From NCBI RefSeq assembly GCF_002285435.1, contig NZ_NSBT01000037.1, forward strand, positions 558,001 through 622,000: DNA of 64,000 nucleotides, written 5' to 3'. Positions 49,939-60,744 of the stretch are shown piece after piece (the stretch's first letter is position 1; each line of letters begins with the position of its first letter). Made by a program: the position numbers and the translations under genes. The notes beneath the pieces were generated by a model. That model saw nothing but the letters and a program-made list of their open reading frames with translations, searched no databases and had not been told where the DNA came from. This stretch comes from Actibacterium ureilyticum (GTDB lineage Bacteria > Pseudomonadota > Alphaproteobacteria > Rhodobacterales > Rhodobacteraceae).

Positions 49939-51141
49939 ATGATCCGCTGGCTTGCCGCAGCACTTCCCCTGATTTCCACGCCGCTCTGGGCCGATCCCGA
50001 CCCCGCGGATTGGGAGGCGGTGCTGGACGCCGCGCAGGGTCAGACCGTCTATTGGAACGCCTGGGGCGGGTCGACCACCACCAACGATTTCATCGCCTGG
50101 GCCGGTGCGCGCATCGCCGAGGATCACGGCGTGACGCTGGAACATGTGAAACTGTCCGACACCGCCGACGCGGTCAGCCGGGTGCTGGCGGAAAAAACGG
50201 CGGGCAAGGGCAGCGGCGGCGCGGTCGACCTGATCTGGATCAACGGCGCGAATTTCGCCGCGATGAAGGAAAACGGGCTGCTCTACGGTCCCTGGGCCGA
50301 AAGCCTGCCCAATTGGGGGCTGGTCGACGTGGCCGGAAAACCCGCCGTGATCAATGACTTCACCGTGCCGACCGATGGCTTGGAAAGCCCCTGGGCGATG
50401 GCGCAGGTGGTGTTTTACTATGACACCGCCCGCCTGCCCGAGCCGCCGAAAACCATGCGCGCCCTGGGCGACTGGCTGGCCGATCATCCGGGCCGCTTCA
50501 CCTATCCGCAGCCGCCCGATTTCCTGGGCGCGACCTTCATGAAACAGGCACTTTACGGCATGATCGACGATCCCGCCGTTCTGCAACAGCCCGTCGATCA
50601 GGTGGACTATGCCACGCTGACCGCGCCGCTCTGGGCGTTCATGGATGAGCTGACGCCGAATCTCTGGCGGTCGGGCCGCGCCTATCCCCAGACCGGGCCG
50701 CGCCAGATCCAGATGATGGCCGATGGCGAGATCGACCTGGCGATTTCCTTCAGCCCGGGCGAAGCATCGACCGCCATCGCCAATGGCGAGCTGCCCGATA
50801 CCGTGCGCAGCTTCGTGATGGACGGCGGCACCATCGGCAATGCCAGCTTCGTCGCCATCCCCTATAACGCCAATGCCAAGGCGGGCGCGATGGTGCTGGC
50901 CAATTTCCTGCTCTCGCCCGAGGCGCAGGCCCGCGCGCAGGACCCCAATGTGCTGGGCTATGGCACGGTGCTGGCCATGGACAAGCTGGCCGACGCCGAC
51001 CGCGCCCGGTTCGACACGCTGGAGCTGGGCATTGCCACGCTCAGCCCCGCCGATCTGGGCCCCGCCCTGCCCGAGCCGCATCCCAGCTGGATGACCCGGA
51101 TCGAGAAGGACTGGACCGACCGCTACGGTGTCGCGCAATAA
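49939..51141 (+). CDS. ABC transporter substrate-binding protein, YnjB-like
   Basis: This 400-residue periplasmic binding protein has a Sec signal (MIRWLAAALPLISTPLWA, cleaved before DPDP). The family stretch TVYWNAWGGSTTTNDFIAW near 37-55 and VDLIWINGANFAAMKENGLL near 93-112 are typical of YnjB, related to iron, thiamine and polyamine binding proteins. With the fused permease and the ATPase behind it, it forms a YnjBCD-type importer. The ligand of YnjB is not established. The stop overlaps the permease start by 14 bp. AAAGGA precedes the ATG. Confidence 0.9.
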   Translation: MIRWLAAALPLISTPLWADPDPADWEAVLDAAQGQTVYWNAWGGSTTTNDFIAWAGARIAEDHGVTLEHVKLSDTADAVSRVLAEKTAGKGSGGAVDLIWINGANFAAMKENGLLYGPWAESLPNWGLVDVAGKPAVINDFTVPTDGLESPWAMAQVVFYYDTARLPEPPKTMRALGDWLADHPGRFTYPQPPDFLGATFMKQALYGMIDDPAVLQQPVDQVDYATLTAPLWAFMDELTPNLWRSGRAYPQTGPRQIQMMADGEIDLAISFSPGEASTAIANGELPDTVRSFVMDGGTIGNASFVAIPYNANAKAGAMVLANFLLSPEAQARAQDPNVLGYGTVLAMDKLADADRARFDTLELGIATLSPADLGPALPEPHPSWMTRIEKDWTDRYGVAQ

Positions 51142-52831
51142 CCCGATGGGATTGCGCCATGCACCGGCCTTGACCGTGGCGCTGATGCTGGGACCGGTGC
51201 TGGCGGGGCTGCTGGGCACGCTGGCCCCGGCCTTTGGCTATTTCCCGGCGCTGGGGCGCAGCGGGTTCAGTCTGGATCCCTTCCGCCAACTGGCCGACTG
51301 GCCGGGGCTGGGCGCAGCGATGCGCCTGTCGGTGACGACCGGGCTGGCCGCCACCGCCCTGTCGCTGGGGCTGACCGCGCTGATCCTGGCCGCATGGCAC
51401 GGCACGCGCGGGTTTCGCTGGATGGAACGGGCGCTGTCGCCGCTTTTGTCGGTGCCGCATGCGGCGGCGGCCTTTGGCATCGCGTTCCTGATCGCGCCCT
51501 CGGGCTGGATCGCCCGCGCGCTGTCCCCCTGGGCCACGGGCTGGAACACCCCGCCAGACCTGCTGATCCTGCAAGACCCCTGGGGCATCGCCATGACCCT
51601 GGGGCTGGTGGTGAAAGAGCTGCCCTTCCTGCTGCTCATGAGCCTGGCCGCCCTGCCGCAACTGCGCCCGCAGGACAGCCTGCGCGTCGCGCAATCTCTG
51701 GACTATGGCCGGGTGCGCGGCTGGATGCTGACCGTCTTTCCCCGGCTTTACGGGCTGATCCGCCTGCCCGTCTATGCGGTGCTGGCCTATTCGATGACGG
51801 TGGTGGATGTGGCGATCATCCTTGGCCCCAACACCCCGCCGCCGCTGTCGGTGCAGATCGTGCGCTGGATGAACGACCCCGATCTGCAACTGCGCCTGCC
51901 CGCCGCCGCCGCCGCGCTGGTGCAGCTGGGGCTGGTGGCGGCTGCCCTGCTGCTGTGGCGCGGGGCCGAGGCGGCGATCGCCCGTGCCGGGCAGCGCCTG
52001 GCGGGTCTGGGCGCGCGCGGCACCGGCGACCGCCCCTGGCAGCTTGCGGCCCTGGGCGCGGCGGGTCTGTCGGTTCTGCTGGTGCTGTTGGGGCTGGCGG
52101 GCCTTGGCCTGTGGTCGGTCGCAGGGTTCTGGCGCTTTCCCGACGCCCTGCCCGACGCGATCACGCTGAACACGTGGATGCGCCACGGCGGCGGCGCCCT
52201 GCCCGTTCTGGCCACCACGCTGCTGGTCGCGCTCTGGGCCACCGCAATTGCGCTGATCCTGACCCTGGCCTGCCTGGAGGCCGAGCGCCGCCTCGGCCTG
52301 CGGATGGGGCGGCTGGGCAGCCTGATGCTGTACCTGCCGCTTCTGGTGCCGCAGATTGCCTTCCTGCCCGGGTTGCAGACCCTGGCGCTGATCACCGGCG
52401 CCGATCTCAGCCTGACCAGCGTCGTGCTGGCGCATACGGTCTTCGTGATCCCGTATGTTTTTCTGTCGCTCGGCGATCCCTATCGCCGGATGGACCCGCG
52501 GTTCGACCGGGTGGCGGCGGCGCTGGGGGCCACGGATCGCCGGTCGTTCTGGCATCTGCGCCTGCCGCTGATGCTGGGGCCGGTCCTGACCGCAGCGGCC
52601 ATCGGCATCGCGGTGTCGGTGGGGCAATACCTGCCCACGCTGCTGATCGGCGCGGGGCGGATCCAAACCCTGACGACCGAGGCCGTGGCGCTGGCCGCCG
52701 GCGGCAACCGGCGGATCATCGGGATCTATGCGCTGCTGCAAACCGGCACGGTGATCGCGGGCTTTGCGCTGGCGCTGATCCTGCCGCGCCTGATCTGGGC
52801 CCGGCGGCGCGATATGCGGGGGGCGGTATGA
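51128..52831 (+). CDS. ABC transporter permease, YnjC-like double permease
   Basis: This 567-residue membrane protein has two fused permease halves of about six helices each. The EAA-like loops are VAQSLDYGRVRGWMLTVFPRL near 190 and VAAALGATDRRSFWHLRLPL near 462. The GTG at 51128 lies inside the preceding gene; an ATG at 51146 is an alternative that removes six residues. It is co-translated with the binding protein and with the ATPase, whose ATG overlaps its TGA. The family match to YnjC is by architecture and neighbours. Confidence 0.88.
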   Translation: MSRNNPMGLRHAPALTVALMLGPVLAGLLGTLAPAFGYFPALGRSGFSLDPFRQLADWPGLGAAMRLSVTTGLAATALSLGLTALILAAWHGTRGFRWMERALSPLLSVPHAAAAFGIAFLIAPSGWIARALSPWATGWNTPPDLLILQDPWGIAMTLGLVVKELPFLLLMSLAALPQLRPQDSLRVAQSLDYGRVRGWMLTVFPRLYGLIRLPVYAVLAYSMTVVDVAIILGPNTPPPLSVQIVRWMNDPDLQLRLPAAAAALVQLGLVAAALLLWRGAEAAIARAGQRLAGLGARGTGDRPWQLAALGAAGLSVLLVLLGLAGLGLWSVAGFWRFPDALPDAITLNTWMRHGGGALPVLATTLLVALWATAIALILTLACLEAERRLGLRMGRLGSLMLYLPLLVPQIAFLPGLQTLALITGADLSLTSVVLAHTVFVIPYVFLSLGDPYRRMDPRFDRVAAALGATDRRSFWHLRLPLMLGPVLTAAAIGIAVSVGQYLPTLLIGAGRIQTLTTEAVALAAGGNRRIIGIYALLQTGTVIAGFALALILPRLIWARRRDMRGAV

Positions 52832-53475
52832 GCAACCATCAGATGCGGATCGAGCGGGTGGCGGTCTTTGCCCATGGCGCGCCGCTGGTCGCGCTGGATG
52901 CCACGATTGCGGGGGGCGAGGTTCTGACGGTCATGGGGCCATCCGGCGTGGGCAAATCCACTCTGTTGGCCGCGATCACCGGCACGCTGCCGCCGGGGTT
53001 TCACATGACCGGACGGGTGGTGCTGAACGGCGTGGACGTGACCGACCAGCCGCCGCGCGCGCGGCGGATCGGCATCCTGTTCCAGGACGACCTGCTGTTC
53101 CCACACCTGTCGGTGGCGGGCAATCTGGCCTTTGGCCTGCGCCCCGGCAAGGGCAATGCGCGGGCGCGGCGGGCGCTGATCGACACCGCGCTGGACGATA
53201 TCGGCCTGACCGGCTTCGGCGACCGCGACCCCGCCACCCTGTCGGGCGGGCAAAAGGCCCGCGTGGCGTTGATGCGCATGCTGCTGTCGGACCCCGCCGC
53301 ACTGCTGCTGGACGAGGCGTTCTCGCGCCTGGATGCCGACCGACGCGCGCAGATCCGCGATCTGGTCTTTACCCGCGCGCGGCAGCGGAACCTGCCGGTG
53401 CTGATGGTGACCCACGACGCCGAAGACGCCCGCGCGGCTGGTGGGCCGGTGATCGACCTCCACCCACCCAGCTAG
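52828..53475 (+). CDS. ABC transporter ATP-binding protein, YnjD-like
   Basis: This 215-residue ATPase has Walker A GPSGVGKST near 36-44, the Q-loop LFQDDLLFPHLS near 83-94, signature LSGGQKAR near 136, Walker B LLLDEAFSRLD near 155 and the H-loop MVTHDAEDA near 193. Glu of DEA is kept as the catalytic base. The ATG overlaps the permease stop (ATGA). The stop codon shares CTAG with the stop of the convergent channel gene. It completes the three-gene importer. Confidence 0.92.
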   Translation: MSNHQMRIERVAVFAHGAPLVALDATIAGGEVLTVMGPSGVGKSTLLAAITGTLPPGFHMTGRVVLNGVDVTDQPPRARRIGILFQDDLLFPHLSVAGNLAFGLRPGKGNARARRALIDTALDDIGLTGFGDRDPATLSGGQKARVALMRMLLSDPAALLLDEAFSRLDADRRAQIRDLVFTRARQRNLPVLMVTHDAEDARAAGGPVIDLHPPS

Positions 53476-53915
53476 CCGGTGTCGCCGCCGCCCCGCACCT
53501 GGTCCGAGCGTACGCGGCGCAGCACCTCGACCAGCATCCCGGTGTAAAGCCCCATGTTCATCAGCCCGTTGGCCGCAGTCATCCCGCCCAGGATGCGCCA
53601 TTCCAGCGGCAGGATGATGTCGCCATAGCCCAATGTGGTAAACGCAACGATGCTGAAATAGGTGGCATGTTCGATATCGTTGAAGACCCCCAGCATCAGG
53701 AACGCAATCGCCCAGGTCCAGACCGCCAAGGTCATGATCCCCAGGATCGCCACCACCGTGATCATCAAAAGCAGCGTCAGCTTGGGCGTGTGCGGACGCC
53801 GGACGGTCCAGGGCTCGATCCGGGTGACAAAGCTTTCCATGACCCAGAAACCGCCCGCCCCGGTCAGGACGGTGATCAGGATCACGATGGTGCCAAGAAA
53901 TATCTGATGCAGCAT
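53472..53915 (-). CDS. Two-TM potassium-channel-like protein
   Basis: This 147-residue protein has three hydrophobic segments (about 5-28, 48-78 and 110-132). A pore loop IVAFTTLGYGDIILPLEW carries TLGYGD, the potassium selectivity filter, near 92-97. No RCK/TrkA or cyclic nucleotide domain follows, so it is a bare pore module of the Ion_trans_2 type. The cation specificity is inferred from the filter. It stands alone on the minus strand. Confidence 0.88.
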   Translation of the reverse strand: MLHQIFLGTIVILITVLTGAGGFWVMESFVTRIEPWTVRRPHTPKLTLLLMITVVAILGIMTLAVWTWAIAFLMLGVFNDIEHATYFSIVAFTTLGYGDIILPLEWRILGGMTAANGLMNMGLYTGMLVEVLRRVRSDQVRGGGDTG

Positions 53916-53982
53916 GGTGCGCCGACCCTAGCCCGCATTCACAGGCGGGTGAAGCGCCGCATTGCCGCGCGGGTCCGGCGCC

Positions 53983-54465
53983 TTAGGCTTCGCCGCCGGT
54001 CGCCGGGGCCGTTTCGGCGGACGAGGATCCCTCGACAACCTCTTGAAAATTGGCAAAGAACTTGTCGACCATCTTCTTGGCGAACCCGTCGATGATGCGG
54101 CTGCCCAGCTGGGCCAGCTTGCCGCCCACCTTGGCATCGACGACATAGGTCAGGCGCGTGCCCTCGGGGCCGGGCGCCAGCGACACGTTCGCGCCGCCCT
54201 TGGCAAAGCCCGCGGCACCGCCCTTGCCCTCGCCGCTGATGGTGCAGCTTTGGCCCGCCACCACGTCCGACAGCGCCACATTGCCGCGAAAGGTCGCCTT
54301 GACCGGGCCGACCTTCTGCACGACCACGGCCTCGAACCCGTCCTCGACCGAGCCGGTCAATTCCTGACAGCCGGGGATGCACTGGGCCAGAACCTCGGCC
54401 GAGGTCAGCCCCGCCCACACCGCGTCGGGCGTGGCCTTGATCTCGCGTGTTTCTTCCAGGTTCAT
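53983..54465 (-). CDS. CoxG-like SRPBCC family protein
   Basis: This 160-residue protein starts MNLEETREIKATPDAVWAGL, and LAQCIPGCQELTGS follows near 26-39; both are hallmarks of the CO dehydrogenase subunit G family (START-like fold). The C-terminus is Ala/Ser/Glu-rich. CoxG members help recruit molybdenum hydroxylases to the membrane or mature them, but no cox or molybdenum hydroxylase gene is nearby. GGGAGG precedes the ATG at 54465. The function here is uncertain. Confidence 0.88.
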   Translation of the reverse strand: MNLEETREIKATPDAVWAGLTSAEVLAQCIPGCQELTGSVEDGFEAVVVQKVGPVKATFRGNVALSDVVAGQSCTISGEGKGGAAGFAKGGANVSLAPGPEGTRLTYVVDAKVGGKLAQLGSRIIDGFAKKMVDKFFANFQEVVEGSSSAETAPATGGEA

Positions 54466-54563
54466 CGGATGGATCCTCCCGCTGCGCACCGTTCCGGCCC
54501 TGACTGCCACGCTAGAGCATCCGCAGGGTCCGGTCCATCATCCGATGGTCGAAGTCGCGCGGC

Positions 54564-54710
54564 TCAATCGGGATCGCGCCGGGCCACGGGCGCCCGCCGG
54601 GGCGGGATCACGCCCAGCCGCAGCAGCGCGCGCACCTCGTCGGGCGACAGGGGGAAGATCGGTTGGCTCAGGTGTTCTGCGCCATTCTGAGAGGGGGCAG
54701 CATGTTCCAT
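54564..54710 (-). CDS. Possible small protein (48 aa)
   Basis: This short frame reads MEHAAPSQNGAEHLSQPIF, continues with a helix-like LSPDEVRALLRLGVIPPRR and ends ARRDPD. Codon use looks like that of its neighbours, and the helix plus basic tail is plausible for a real micro-protein. The ribosome site (GGGG) is weak. It lies between thyX and the CoxG-like gene on the same strand, in a 320-bp stretch that would otherwise be empty. I cannot name it. Confidence 0.4.
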   Translation of the reverse strand: MEHAAPSQNGAEHLSQPIFPLSPDEVRALLRLGVIPPRRAPVARRDPD

Positions 54711-54788
54711 GACCCCGATATAGGCACGGCACATCGCCAGACACAGGGGGAGTTTGCCGGATACGTTCCCCGCATGGTTGTGGCCCGC

Positions 54789-55703
54789 TCAGGTGCCCGG
54801 CGTCAGAACCCCCTGAAACTCCCGCCATTCGCCCTTGGACATGCCGGAGTTTTCCTGGCTGACCTTTTCGCCCGCCAGCATCCGGCGGATGCAGTCCAGC
54901 GCGGTGGCCGACAGGTTGGCGCCGCCCATGCGGTAATCCTCGAACGCCTTGCAGGCAAACGGCACCCAGTCGCGGACGATGTCGCACATGATCTCGGCAT
55001 AGACGCGGATTTCATACTGCGCATGAGGATCGGCCCGCAAGCGCAAGAAATGAAACAGATTATGCAGATCGACCTTCCAATACCACTGGGTATAGATATT
55101 GGCCGGCAGGTTCATCCGCGCCAGTTCGCGCGCCAGCCCCTGCTGGCCGTCCTGGCTGATCATCGCCTCGTAATTGTCATAGGCCCGGGCGCTGTCGGCC
55201 TTCAGGATTTCCAGCACCCGCGCGGCCTCGGGGCCATCCAGCGTGTCGCCGCGGCCCTGGTTGTTCACCGTCGATTGGGCCGCGATATGTTCCGGCGCGG
55301 GGATGTAGAATTCCCGGTCCAGGATCGAATAGCGGGCGGAATATTCGTTCACATTGGCGGTGCGGTGGCGGATCCATTGCCGTGCGACGAAAACGGGCAG
55401 TTTCACATGCAGCTTGATCTCGCACATCTCGAACGGGGTCGAGTGCCAGTGCCGCATCAGGTACCGGATCAGGCCTTCGTCATTGGAAACCGATTTCGTG
55501 CCCTTGCCATAGCTCACGCGCGCGGCCTGACAGATCGCGGAATCGTCGCCCATATAGTCGATGACGCGGACAAACCCGTGGTCCAGAACCGGGTGCGCCT
55601 TGTACAGATGCGCCTCCATCCCGTCGCTGACAGCGCGCAGGGTCTGTTGCGGCGCGGCGCGTAGGGCATCGATTTCGGCGGTCTGTTCCGGGGTCAGCGG
55701 CAT
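54789..55703 (-). CDS. thyX: FAD-dependent thymidylate synthase ThyX
   Basis: ThyX makes dTMP from dUMP using methylene-tetrahydrofolate and reduced FAD. The 304-residue protein has the signature RHR-X7-S ([17 protein letters not shown] near 121-137) and the FAD/dUMP contact regions [16 protein letters not shown] near 104-119 and [16 protein letters not shown] near 208-223. The ATG at 55703 follows AAGGAACCCCG; the longer frame upstream is not conserved. It is a single gene. Its presence means dTMP synthesis here does not need a classic ThyA, whose existence elsewhere is not excluded. Confidence 0.95.
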   Translation of the reverse strand: MPLTPEQTAEIDALRAAPQQTLRAVSDGMEAHLYKAHPVLDHGFVRVIDYMGDDSAICQAARVSYGKGTKSVSNDEGLIRYLMRHWHSTPFEMCEIKLHVKLPVFVARQWIRHRTANVNEYSARYSILDREFYIPAPEHIAAQSTVNNQGRGDTLDGPEAARVLEILKADSARAYDNYEAMISQDGQQGLARELARMNLPANIYTQWYWKVDLHNLFHFLRLRADPHAQYEIRVYAEIMCDIVRDWVPFACKAFEDYRMGGANLSATALDCIRRMLAGEKVSQENSGMSKGEWREFQGVLTPGT

Positions 55704-55903
55704 CGGGGTTCCTTGCAGCAAGCGTGAGTCGGCTGAGACTATATCTGGTGGGCCGCAGGCAGGGAACAGGCATATGGGGTGTGCCTTGGAGTTTTTTCCG
55801 ACCCAACCGCCCGCGCATGGCACCGCCCCGAAAGCAGGGGTGGTCAGCGGGGCCATCGCGGCCATATTGTGATGAAGACCCCACCGAAGGAAAAGGAACG
55901 GAC

Positions 55904-56332
55904 ATGTCTTTGCGTTATCTGCACACGATGGTCCGGGTGAAGAACCTGGAAGAGTCCATGGCGTTTTACGAATTGCTGGGCCTGAAACAGACCCGCCGCA
56001 TGGACAGCGACGCGGGCCGGTTTTCGCTGATCTTCATGGCCCCGCCGGGACAGGAGGAGTGCCCGGTCGAGCTGACCTGGAACTGGGATGGCGACGAAGG
56101 GCTGCCGTCGGACAGCCGGCATTTCGGGCATCTGGCCTACGAGGTCGAGGATATCTATGCCATGTGCCAGCACCTGCAGGACAATGGCGTCACGATCAAC
56201 CGGCCGCCGCGTGACGGGCGCATGGCCTTTGTGCGCAGCCCCGACAATATCTCGGTCGAGCTGTTGCAGGCGGGCGATGCGCTGGCACCGGCCGAACCCT
56301 GGGCCAGCATGGAAAACACGGGCCATTGGTAG
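55904..56332 (+). CDS. gloA: VOC family protein, lactoylglutathione lyase-like
   Basis: Glyoxalase I isomerises the methylglyoxal-glutathione adduct to lactoylglutathione. The 142-residue protein has the four metal ligands in the expected places: His in YLHTMVRV (7), Glu in PVELTWN (about 57), His in [10 protein letters not shown] (about 75) and Glu in ISVELLQ (about 121). The fragment [11 protein letters not shown] is typical of GloA. AAGGAACGGAC precedes the ATG at 55904. The C-terminal tail [15 protein letters not shown] is longer than in E. coli. The metal preference cannot be read off. Confidence 0.9.
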   Translation: MSLRYLHTMVRVKNLEESMAFYELLGLKQTRRMDSDAGRFSLIFMAPPGQEECPVELTWNWDGDEGLPSDSRHFGHLAYEVEDIYAMCQHLQDNGVTINRPPRDGRMAFVRSPDNISVELLQAGDALAPAEPWASMENTGHW

Positions 56333-57081
56333 GGCGCGCGCCCTGCCCCGGCGCCAAGGCGCTGGCGGTCTGTCTGGCGGCGCTGTGTCCCACGGCGGCG
56401 CCTGGCCAGACCGCCTGCCGCCAGGCGCTGGCGATCGGGCTGGACGTGTCGGGGTCGGTCGACCGGGTCGAGTACCGGCTGCAACTGGGCGGGCTGGCCA
56501 ATGCGCTGATGCATCCCGATGTGCGCAAGGCGCTGCTGGCGATGCCATCCGCCCCGGTCCGGTTGCTGATCTTCGAATGGAGCGGGGCCGAGGATCAGCA
56601 TGTCCTGCTGCCCTGGACCGAGATCACCACCGATGCCGATCTGGCCGCCATCAACGCCATCCTGCAACGCAGCACCCGGCTGGCCACCGCGCATACCACC
56701 GCCATCGGCTCGGCGATCGAGATGGGCGCGGCGCAGCTGTCGGCGCAGGGCGCGTGCTGGAAACGCACGCTGGATCTGACGGGGGACGGCAAATCCAATG
56801 CCGGACCGCGTCCGCGCGCGGCACAGCTTGGCCCCGGTTCGGACATCACGGTCAATGCGCTGGTGATCGGCACCGTCGCGGATCCGCTGACCGGCGACCG
56901 GGCGGGCGAACTGGCCGATCTGGTCGCCTATTTCCAGGCCGAGGTGATCCGCGGGCCCGATGCCTTTACCGAAACCGCCACACAGTTTCGCGATTTCGAA
57001 CAGGCGATGGTGCGCAAGCTGCTGAAAGAGCTGCAGGGCCTGTCGGTGTCCCGCAACACCGCCGAAAAGGCCCCCGGCTGA
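56326..57081 (+). CDS. DUF1194 (von Willebrand A-like) exported protein
   Basis: This protein of about 251 residues has a VWA-like core: the MIDAS-type start ALAIGLDVSGSVDRVEYRL near 34-52 (D-x-S-x-S), LDLTGDGKSNAGPRP near 149-163 and INVNALVIG-like NALVIGTVADP near 176. An N-terminal hydrophobic stretch KALAVCLAALCPTAAPGQ suggests export. The only credible start is TTG at 56326, overlapping the glyoxalase stop by 7 bp. DUF1194 proteins are common in Rhodobacterales; their function is unknown. Metal-dependent protein binding is inferred from the MIDAS motif. Confidence 0.83.
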   Translation: MVGRAPCPGAKALAVCLAALCPTAAPGQTACRQALAIGLDVSGSVDRVEYRLQLGGLANALMHPDVRKALLAMPSAPVRLLIFEWSGAEDQHVLLPWTEITTDADLAAINAILQRSTRLATAHTTAIGSAIEMGAAQLSAQGACWKRTLDLTGDGKSNAGPRPRAAQLGPGSDITVNALVIGTVADPLTGDRAGELADLVAYFQAEVIRGPDAFTETATQFRDFEQAMVRKLLKELQGLSVSRNTAEKAPG

Positions 57082-57090
57082 CATCGCCGG

Positions 57091-57588
57091 TCAATAGATA
57101 TAGCGGATCTGGTCGCTCCAGTACCGTTCCATCCGGCGCAGCCCCATCGTGATTTCGTCCAGCCCGTGTTCGCCGACGACGCCCTTGGCCTTCAGCCCCT
57201 CGGCGTGGCGTTCGAACAGCTCGGCCACGATATCGCGCACCTCGCGGCCCCGGGCGGTCAGCCGCACCCGGACCGACCGGCGGTCGATCTCGCACCGCTG
57301 ATGGTGCATGAAGCCCTTTTCGACCAGCTTCTTGAGGTTATAGGACACGTTCGACCCCTGGTAATAGCCGCGGCTTTTCAGCTCGCCCGCCGTCACCTCG
57401 TTATCGCCGATGTTGAACAGCAGCAGCGCCTGGACCGAATTGATCTCCAGCAGCCCCACGCGTTCGAACTCGTCCTTGATGACGTCCAGCAGCAAACGGT
57501 GCAACCGTTCCACCAGCGACAACGCCTCGAGATAGCCGGTGATGAACCCCTGCGCTGCGGGGGCCGGCATCGGCGATTGAATGCTCAT
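57091..57588 (-). CDS. MarR family winged-helix regulator (LdtR-like)
   Basis: This 165-residue regulator has its winged helix at about 55-120: EINSVQALLLFNIGDNEVTA, then SNVSYNLKKLVEKGFMHHQR and the DRRSVRVRLT wing. The core closely resembles LdtR of Liberibacter and Sinorhizobium, which controls an L,D-transpeptidase and stress tolerance; this assignment is from memory and moderate. The ATG at 57588 has GGAG before it; the open frame continues upstream without conserved sense. It is convergent with the DUF1194 gene and alone in its unit. Confidence 0.85.
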   Translation of the reverse strand: MSIQSPMPAPAAQGFITGYLEALSLVERLHRLLLDVIKDEFERVGLLEINSVQALLLFNIGDNEVTAGELKSRGYYQGSNVSYNLKKLVEKGFMHHQRCEIDRRSVRVRLTARGREVRDIVAELFERHAEGLKAKGVVGEHGLDEITMGLRRMERYWSDQIRYIY

Positions 57589-57670
57589 CTTCTCAACTCC
57601 TTCCGTCACAAGACGAGAACAGGAGTAGAACAAAACCCGCGAAGATTTCGTTAATGCCATTCGAATTGGA

Positions 57671-57927
57671 TTAAACTGCGCCGAATTCCCGGGCGATCCG
57701 CGCAATCATCGGGGCGTGTTCCGCGGGCGCCGCGCCCTGCCCCGACACCCATTGATACAGGTCATGATCGTTTTCCTCCATCAGCGCCTCGAGCGCATCC
57801 AGATCGGCCGTGCTCAGGCTGGTCAGGTGCTTGTCGGCGAACCCGCCCAGGATCAGATCCATTTCCTTGATCCCGCGCCGCCAGCAGCGGATTTTCAGAC
57901 GTTTCAGACGTGCCTCGTCAACCTGGG

Positions 57928-57931
<4 letters not shown>
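57671..57931 (-). CDS. sdhE: Succinate dehydrogenase assembly factor SdhE
   Basis: SdhE promotes covalent attachment of FAD to SdhA. The 86-residue protein has the defining RGxxE motif in RLKIRCWRRGIKEMDLILGG near 10-29 and a helical remainder (LDALEALMEENDHDLYQWV). Its ATG overlaps the stop of the upstream HTH gene by 4 bp, so the pair is co-translated. The sdh operon itself is not in the window. Family recognition is firm. Confidence 0.92.
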
Positions 57932-59629
<1,698 letters not shown>

Positions 59630-59657
59630 CACGCCCCCGCAGCGGGAGGACCGTCAG

Positions 59658-60302
59658 ATGCGCCAGCAACCGCGCCCGCCATGGGCATTCTGGGACAGGA
59701 TCGCGCGCAAGTATGCCGGGCGCAAGATCGCGAACCCCGAGAATTATCAGGCGACCCTGACGCGCACGCGGTCCTATCTGGGTCCCGAAGACAAGGTGCT
59801 GGAACTGGGCGCGGGCACCGCGTCGACCGCGCTGCTGCTGGCGCCGGGGGTGGGTCAGTACACGGCCAGCGATTTCTCGGCCGAGATGGTGAAGATCGGT
59901 CAGGAAAAGCTGGCCGCCGATCCCTGTCCCAACCTGCGGATCGTGCAGGGGGCGCCGGGCGACGCGGCGCTGGGGGACGGGCCCTATGATGCGGTTCTGG
60001 CGTTCAACCTGCTGCATCTGATCCCCGACCTGCCCGCCGCGCTGGAAGACAGCGCGCGCCGCCTGCGTCCCGGCGGGCTTCTGATCAGCAAGACGATCTG
60101 TATCGGCCACGCCCTGCACATGCGGCTGCTGATCGCGGTGGTGCGGCGGATCTTCGGTGTGGCCTTTGTCGCGCGCCTCACGCCGCACGAGCTTGAGGCG
60201 CAGATCACCGCCGCCGGGTTTCAGGTGATCGAATCCGCCAGCTATCCCGCCGGTGGGCGCAGCCGCTATATCGTCGCGCGGCGTGGCGACGGCGATCTTT
60301 GA
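59658..60302 (+). CDS. Class I SAM-dependent methyltransferase
   Basis: This 214-residue methyltransferase has motif I KVLELGAGTASTALLLAPGV near 46-65, ASDFSAEMV near 70-78, FNLLHLIPDLPAAL near 117-130 and RRLRPGGLLISKT near 135-147. The N-terminal WAFWDRIARKYAG is shared with small-molecule methyltransferases of Rhodobacterales. GGGAGGA precedes the ATG. It may be co-transcribed with the aminotransferase. The substrate is unknown. Confidence 0.88.
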   Translation: MRQQPRPPWAFWDRIARKYAGRKIANPENYQATLTRTRSYLGPEDKVLELGAGTASTALLLAPGVGQYTASDFSAEMVKIGQEKLAADPCPNLRIVQGAPGDAALGDGPYDAVLAFNLLHLIPDLPAALEDSARRLRPGGLLISKTICIGHALHMRLLIAVVRRIFGVAFVARLTPHELEAQITAAGFQVIESASYPAGGRSRYIVARRGDGDL

Positions 60303-60354
60303 CAGCGTGATCCGCGCCGCCTAGGTTGCCCCAAAGGCAACAAGGGACCGCCCG

Positions 60355-60744
60355 ATGACCGACCTTCCCGACTATTACTTCCGGGTGCGCGAAAACGGCG
60401 CCGCGGTGTTCAAGCTGGACACCGAAAACCGCCAGCGGCGGCTGGACATGACGCAGATCGCGGTGCTGAACATCCGCAATGGCGAGGTCAAGCCGCAGGG
60501 CAACACCACCCTGTCCGATGCCGACCGACAGGCCATCGACGCCTGGATGGAGGACCGCCGCGCCGAACTGGCCCGGCGCGATATCGACGACATCCTGCGC
60601 ACGGTCGATCACCTGAACCTGACCACGCATTGGGCGCAAAGCCGGGCCACCGACGCACAGCTGGATCAGGTGACGGACCGGCTTCTGCTCGCAATGCACG
60701 ATCTGCGCACGGTGCTGGTGCGCAAGAAGGCCGACCGGCTTTAG
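60355..60744 (+). CDS. Conserved hypothetical protein (129 aa)
   Basis: This soluble protein begins DLPDYYFRVRENGAAVFKLD and continues with QRRLDMTQIAVLNIRNGEVKP, then a long helical region (about 55-125) with WMEDRRAELARRDIDDILR and LNLTTHWAQSRATDAQLD. I know it only as a conserved rhodobacterial protein without assigned function. It lies 52 bp after the methyltransferase on the same strand, and its stop overlaps that of the convergent MATE gene by 4 bp. Confidence 0.78.
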   Translation: MTDLPDYYFRVRENGAAVFKLDTENRQRRLDMTQIAVLNIRNGEVKPQGNTTLSDADRQAIDAWMEDRRAELARRDIDDILRTVDHLNLTTHWAQSRATDAQLDQVTDRLLLAMHDLRTVLVRKKADRL

